A stretch of 13,266 nt of DNA from DUEL01 sp964580565. Its GTDB lineage: Bacteria; Chloroflexota; Anaerolineae; B4-G1; DUEL01. Below the pieces are notes generated by a model that was given only the letters and a program-made list of their open reading frames with translations, was not told the DNA's origin and did no database searches. The stretch covers positions 1 through 13,266 of the forward strand of contig CAZOLN010000075.1 in the NCBI GenBank assembly GCA_964580565.1, read 5' to 3'. Positions 13,229 through 13,266 of the stretch are shown piece by piece. A program made the position numbers and the translations under genes. How positions within the stretch are numbered: position 1 is the first letter of the stretch; each line of letters opens with the position of its first letter.

Positions 13229-13266
13229 TTTGTCATGGTGGGGCATCCCAGGGATACTATCCTTGC

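Noticed and set aside
13208..13246. Longer purB start at the ATG at 13246
   Set aside because: It has no ribosome-binding site, and the added residues (MPHHDKYYTRRYG) would be encoded by the predicted -10 and GAGGAGGT of the downstream start.

Overview
The window is a GC-rich bacterial chromosome segment, coding on both strands with short intergenic gaps. The best guess at the host is a Chloroflexota bacterium (Anaerolineae-like). The reasons are the style of the exported lipoproteins (lipobox followed by long Thr/Glu/Pro-rich linkers), a DUF5107 lipoprotein, a membrane-embedded spermidine-synthase-like protein, and several families of short dispersed palindromic repeats. This assignment is an inference from general familiarity, not from a search. 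There are no rRNA or tRNA genes, CRISPR arrays, transposases or phage genes.

Layout. (1) 75-4534 holds three consecutive genes with S-adenosylmethionine-type Rossmann domains. They are a 23S rRNA/tRNA uracil-C5 methyltransferase (TrmA/RlmD family), an 800-residue membrane protein with a degenerate spermidine-synthase-like domain, and, convergent and overlapping it by 62 nt, a protein-L-isoaspartate methyltransferase that carries a lipoprotein signal and so is predicted to act outside the cytoplasm. A perfect 46-bp palindrome separates the first two. (2) 4535-5774 has back-to-back promoters, a secreted LolA/LppX-like lipoprotein of unknown role, and a bidirectional terminator shared with the next, convergent gene. 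(3) 5774-6667 (minus strand) encodes a secreted protein of unknown function with a 12-residue His/Gly-rich tandem repeat at its C terminus. (4) 6767-10136 is a plus-strand cluster. A PadR regulator with a consensus promoter and a palindromic operator at the start site is translationally coupled to an MFS transporter. After a hairpin repeat comes a two-gene unit: a stand-alone ChrB C-terminal-domain (chromate resistance) protein and a second MFS transporter. Two near-identical 71-72 bp hairpin repeats bracket the ChrB-MFS pair. (5) 10213-13207 (minus strand) has purB (adenylosuccinate lyase) followed by a DUF5107 lipoprotein, with a different palindromic repeat between them.

How it works together. 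The cluster at 6.8-10.1 kb looks like a regulated efflux region: PadR senses a compound and controls one exporter, and the ChrB-type protein probably works with the second exporter in place of the usual ChrA. The other genes are housekeeping (RNA modification, purine synthesis) or cell-envelope functions. The points most worth following up are the exported isoaspartyl methyltransferase, the ChrB-MFS pair without ChrA, and the several unrelated palindromic repeat families sitting at gene ends, some of which are read into protein.
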